From Alphaproteobacteria bacterium (GTDB lineage Bacteria; Pseudomonadota; Alphaproteobacteria; Caulobacterales; Caulobacteraceae), in contig JAHINZ010000305.1 of the NCBI GenBank assembly GCA_018895795.1, forward strand, positions 1 to 8,167: 8,167 bases of DNA. Direction: 5' to 3'. The notes beneath the pieces were generated by a model. It was given only the letters and a program-made list of their open reading frames with translations. It was not told the DNA's origin and did not search any database. Of the stretch, positions 5,895-8,167 are shown in pieces. Positions within the stretch are counted from its first letter, which is position 1. Each line of letters starts with the position of its first letter. The position numbers and the translations under genes were made by a program.

Positions 5895-7412
5895 CTAGAA
5901 CAGATCGCCCTGATCAGGTTTTGGTGTAGTCGGCTTGGGGCGGGCCGGTTTCGGCGGCGCGACCATCCCCTCTGCCGGCGCTTCGCCGCCGTCGATGACC
6001 GCGTTGCGATCGCCGTCGCCGAACTGCAGGCTGACCCAATCGCCGGGGCCCAGGCTGGCGGCGGAGCGCACGATCGAGCGGTCGGCCTTGCGCACCAAGG
6101 CAAAGCCCAGATCCAGCGGGCGACGCGGATTGAGCGACTGGCGCAGCTTTTCCAGATTGGTCAGGCGATCTTCGTCGCGTCGCAGCCGGCGGTCGCCGGC
6201 GGCGTTCAGGCGGGTCCACAGGGCGGGCAGGCGGGCGTGCTCGGCCACCCGGTCCGGCGCGCGGCGGGCGGCCAGATCCAGGCGGCGGGACAGGTCGGTC
6301 AGCCGGTCGGCCTTCACCTGGCGCTGACGGCCCAGGGCCTGCGGCGACAGACGGGCCGTCACCCGCAGCAGGGCCTGGGCGTGGACCGCGGTGTTGCGGC
6401 CCAGGGCGGCGTCCAGCCGGCCGGCGGCGATGTCGAACCGCTGCTGGGCCAGGGCCAGCAGGTCGGCTGGGCGGGGCAGGGCGCGGGCGGCGCTGAGCAG
6501 GCGCGTCCGGCGATCCTCGATCAGCCGCGCGCCGCTGCGATTGAGGCGGCGGTCATAGTCCGACACCAGGGCCCGCAGCTCGCCCAGCACCGGGGTGGCG
6601 ATCTCGGCGGCGGCCGTTGGCGTTGGCGCGCGGCGATCGGAGACGAAGTCGATCAGGGTGGTGTCGGTCTCGTGGCCGACGGCCGAGATCAGCGGGATGT
6701 CGCTGGCCGCCGCGGTGCGGGCCAGGGTCTCGTCGTTGAAGGCCCAGAGGTCCTCGACCGAGCCGCCGCCCCGGGCGACGATGATGATGTCGGGGCGGGG
6801 AACCGCTCCGCCCGGCGTCAGGGCGTTGAAGCCGCGAATGGCGCCGGCCACCTGGGCGGCGGCCTGGTCGCCTTGCACCACCACCGGCCAGACCAGCACA
6901 TGACAGGGCCAGCGCTCGCGGATGCGGTGCAGGATGTCGCGGATCACCGCGCCTGTGGGGCTGGTGATCACCCCGACCACGGCGGGCATGGTTGGGAGGG
7001 GGCGCTTGCGGCTGGCCTCGAACAGGCCTTCCCCGGCCAGCTTGGCCTTCAGCCGCTCAAGCTGGGCCAGCAGCGCGCCGACCCCGGCGGCCTCCATGCT
7101 GTCGATGACGATCTGGTAGCGCGAGCCGGCCGGATAGGTGGTGATCTTGCCGGTGACGATGACCTCGAGACCGTGCTCGGGGCGTACGCCCAAGCCGCGC
7201 ACCGAGCCCTTCCAGATCACGCCGTCGATCGCCGCCTTGTCGTCCTTGATGGTCAGATAGACGTGGCCGTTGCCGTGGTGGGTGACCTTGGACAGCTCGC
7301 CGCGCAGCCGCACGAAGCCGTAGCGGTCTTCCAGGGTGCGCTTAAGCGCAAAAGCCAATTCCGAGACGGAATAGGCGGGCGCGTTGGAATCAGGGGCGGC
7401 GACGTCGGTCAT
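5895..7412 (-). CDS. xseA: Exodeoxyribonuclease VII large subunit
   Basis: The 505-residue product is XseA, which with XseB degrades single-stranded DNA from both ends and acts in mismatch and damage repair in the cytoplasm. An N-terminal OB-fold (YSVSELAFALKRTLEDRYGF, then LRGELSKV.THHGNGHVYLTIKD) covers about 14-105. The catalytic domain shows ITSPTGAVIRD at 149-159, ARGGGSVEDLWAFND at 213-227 and AVGHETDTTLIDFVSDRRAP at 244-263. A long arginine-rich coiled-coil region follows at about 275-430. The C-terminus has GDWVSLQFGDGDRNAVIDGG, then a Pro/Lys linker ending in QGDLF, which resembles a sliding-clamp-binding peptide. It is longer than the E. coli protein (456). ATG at 7412 is preferred; an in-frame GTG at 7418 would add two residues. 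No normally spaced Shine-Dalgarno precedes the ATG; a mini-ORF does. The xseB gene is not in this window. Confidence 0.95.
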   Translation of the reverse strand: MTDVAAPDSNAPAYSVSELAFALKRTLEDRYGFVRLRGELSKVTHHGNGHVYLTIKDDKAAIDGVIWKGSVRGLGVRPEHGLEVIVTGKITTYPAGSRYQIVIDSMEAAGVGALLAQLERLKAKLAGEGLFEASRKRPLPTMPAVVGVITSPTGAVIRDILHRIRERWPCHVLVWPVVVQGDQAAAQVAGAIRGFNALTPGGAVPRPDIIIVARGGGSVEDLWAFNDETLARTAAASDIPLISAVGHETDTTLIDFVSDRRAPTPTAAAEIATPVLGELRALVSDYDRRLNRSGARLIEDRRTRLLSAARALPRPADLLALAQQRFDIAAGRLDAALGRNTAVHAQALLRVTARLSPQALGRQRQVKADRLTDLSRRLDLAARRAPDRVAEHARLPALWTRLNAAGDRRLRRDEDRLTNLEKLRQSLNPRRPLDLGFALVRKADRSIVRSAASLGPGDWVSLQFGDGDRNAVIDGGEAPAEGMVAPPKPARPKPTTPKPDQGDLF

Positions 7413-7423
7413 CCGCACAGCAT
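7409..7423 (-). CDS. Possible four-codon leader ORF overlapping the xseA start
   Basis: On the minus strand ATG-CTG-TGC-GGA-TGA encodes Met-Leu-Cys-Gly, and its TGA overlaps the xseA ATG as ATGA. GGGGAGGG at 7428-7435 is 4 bases before this mini-ORF but about 15 bases before the xseA ATG, so the ribosome site fits the mini-ORF better. Reinitiation could then deliver ribosomes to xseA. It may be chance. Confidence 0.3.
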   Translation of the reverse strand: MLCG

Positions 7424-7425
7424 AA

Positions 7426-7452
7426 GGCCCTCCCCGATGAACGGGGAGGGCC
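7426..7452 (-). terminator. Perfect 11-bp hairpin between gcrA and xseA
   Basis: Bases 7426-7436 pair perfectly with 7442-7452 around a 5-base loop; the stem is 9 of 11 G-C or better. It begins 38 bases after the gcrA stop and ends 14 bases before the xseA ATG. A short TT follows rather than a long T-run, so it is a plausible but not classical terminator for gcrA. Its 3' arm also carries the G-rich sequence upstream of xseA, so folding could hide that sequence from ribosomes. CTCCCC/GGGGAG hairpins of this type are also seen as scattered intergenic elements in Caulobacter-like genomes. Confidence 0.55.
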
Positions 7453-7489
7453 GCATGAGAGACTTGTTCTTATTGGAGTTCGCTAACGC

Positions 7490-8029
7490 CTAGATGTAGC
7501 GGCGCAGCGAGCGGGCCAGCTCGGTGGGGCCGGCCTTCTTCTTGGATTGTTGCGGCTGGTAGGCCACCCGGGCGTGCTCGTTGCAGTAGGGGCCGTCCGA
7601 CGAGCGGCGGCCGCAGAAGGTGAAGCCGTCCGACGAGGGGTCGCCGATCGGCCACTTGCACATGTGCGCGCCAAGGGTCAGGACCGTGGCCGAGCCGGGT
7701 TGCTCGTCGCGGAACACCGGCAGCGAGGGCGGCGCGACGCCGGCCGAGACCGAGGTGGTCGCGGCGGCCATCGGGGCCTGCTCGGACGACACCACCCGAC
7801 GCGGCGCGGACGGCATGGTCTGCGCGGCGGGACGGGCGGGACGCGGAGCCTTGAAGGCCGGACGCGCTGGTTGCGAGGGGGCGGCGCGGCCCGAAAGGCC
7901 CAGGCGGTGCACCTTGCCGATCACGGCGTTGCGCGTGACGCCGCCCAATTGCTTGGCGATCTGACTGGCGGAAAGCCCGTCCAGCCAGAGTTTCTTCAAG
8001 GTCGTGACCCGATCGTCGGTCCAGCTCAT
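7490..8029 (-). CDS. gcrA: Cell-cycle regulator GcrA
   Basis: The 179-residue product is GcrA, a sigma70-associated transcription factor that stimulates promoters carrying CcrM-methylated GANTC sites and drives S-phase and division genes in Caulobacter. The N-terminal DNA-binding domain (about 1-45) starts MSWTDDRVTTLKKLW and includes the HTH SASQIAKQLGGVTRNAVIGK. A Pro/Ala/Arg-rich flexible linker covers about 50-110. The C-terminal sigma-interacting domain (about 110-179) contains TVLTLGAHMCKWPIGDP, TFCGRRSS and YCNEHARVAYQPQQ, ending in SLRRYI. Cys124, Cys139, Cys149 and His152 are spaced like a metal site. The Caulobacter crescentus protein is, as I recall, about 173 residues, so the difference lies in the linker. 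GGGAG at 8036-8040 is 6 bases before the ATG. In Caulobacter gcrA is repressed by CtrA and activated by DnaA; a CtrA-like site lies upstream here. Confidence 0.97.
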   Translation of the reverse strand: MSWTDDRVTTLKKLWLDGLSASQIAKQLGGVTRNAVIGKVHRLGLSGRAAPSQPARPAFKAPRPARPAAQTMPSAPRRVVSSEQAPMAAATTSVSAGVAPPSLPVFRDEQPGSATVLTLGAHMCKWPIGDPSSDGFTFCGRRSSDGPYCNEHARVAYQPQQSKKKAGPTELARSLRRYI

Positions 8030-8078
8030 ACCCGTCTCCCGCCACTAACAGGGTCCGAGGCTTCCCCAAGCCTTGAAC

Positions 8079-8086
8079 GCTATATC
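8079..8086 (+). promoter_or_regulatory. Isolated GCTATATC (-10-like) element facing right
   Basis: These bases match the Caulobacter housekeeping -10 consensus GCTANAWC exactly, on the plus strand, pointing away from gcrA. No good TTG-type -35 is found at the expected distance upstream. If real, it would serve a rightward gene beyond the window or an antisense-free divergent transcript. Confidence 0.25.
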
Positions 8087-8129
8087 TGGTGTTGCGACCG
8101 CCCCGCCGGCGATCGTCCTACAACATATC

Positions 8130-8145
8130 GTAAAGAAAACGTTAA
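8130..8145 (-). promoter_or_regulatory. Candidate CtrA-binding site upstream of gcrA
   Basis: The minus strand reads TTAA-CGTTTTC-TTTAC, one mismatch from the TTAA-N7-TTAAC CtrA consensus. It lies about 100 bases before the gcrA ATG, in the most AT-rich part of the region. CtrA is known to bind and repress the gcrA promoter in Caulobacter, which makes this match more credible than a bare motif hit. No GANTC site is present in the 138 bases visible upstream of gcrA. Confidence 0.5.
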
Positions 8146-8167
8146 AACACACAATGGGCGCCCGGTG

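Noticed and set aside
5661..7493. 610-codon plus-strand ORF opposite xseA and DUF2093
   Set aside because: It is antisense to xseA, whose domains are unmistakable. The translation is low-complexity Gly/Ala/Gln/Asp/His-rich, as expected from a GC-rich gene read on the opposite strand.
7470..8069. 199-codon minus-strand ORF overlapping gcrA in another frame
   Set aside because: The gcrA frame is clearly conserved; this one is Arg/Pro/Gly-rich shadow coding.
8154..8167. Possible start (ATG) of a rightward gene at the right edge
   Set aside because: Only four codons are visible and no ribosome binding site precedes it; it cannot be supported.

Overview
This window is GC-rich alphaproteobacterial chromosome, almost certainly from Caulobacter or a close relative. 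The strongest marker is a near-canonical gcrA gene at the right end, encoding the Caulobacter-type cell-cycle regulator that works with the CcrM methylase. The dense gene packing, the DUF2093 protein and the PraR-like regulator agree with this. I see no mobile element, CRISPR array, tRNA or rRNA gene, phage gene or recognisable defence system. It reads as core genome.

Left part, 1-1856, plus strand: the 3' end of a gene I do not recognise, then a small SCP2-type lipid-carrier protein, then 4 bases later an alpha/beta hydrolase of the lysophospholipase/monoacylglycerol-lipase type. These last two are probably translated together. Middle-left, 1837-3111, minus strand: a PraR/PhrR-like helix-turn-helix regulator, then a HisN-type histidinol-phosphatase that runs 20 bases into the end of the hydrolase gene. 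Middle, 3237-4199, plus strand: an LpxL/HtrB-type lipid A acyltransferase, divergent from the regulator. Its stop codon is interlocked with that of the next gene inside one CTAG.

Right part, 4196-8029, all minus strand. Read in transcription order it holds gcrA, an 11-bp perfect hairpin, then a tight three-gene unit of xseA (exodeoxyribonuclease VII large subunit), a DUF2093 protein and an exported M23 peptidase-like protein. After a 101-base AT-richer gap comes a single-domain response regulator.

No wholly new system is evident. The most interesting details are: (1) the M23 gene appears to start at a CTG codon overlapping the upstream stop as CTGA, because no ATG, GTG or TTG can supply its signal peptide; (2) that M23 protein has Cys where the second His of the HxH zinc motif is normally found; (3) XseA ends in QGDLF after a Pro/Lys linker, which resembles a sliding-clamp-binding motif; (4) CtrA-like TTAA-N7-TTAAC near-matches lie upstream of both gcrA and the response regulator; (5) a four-codon mini-ORF overlaps the xseA start as ATGA.
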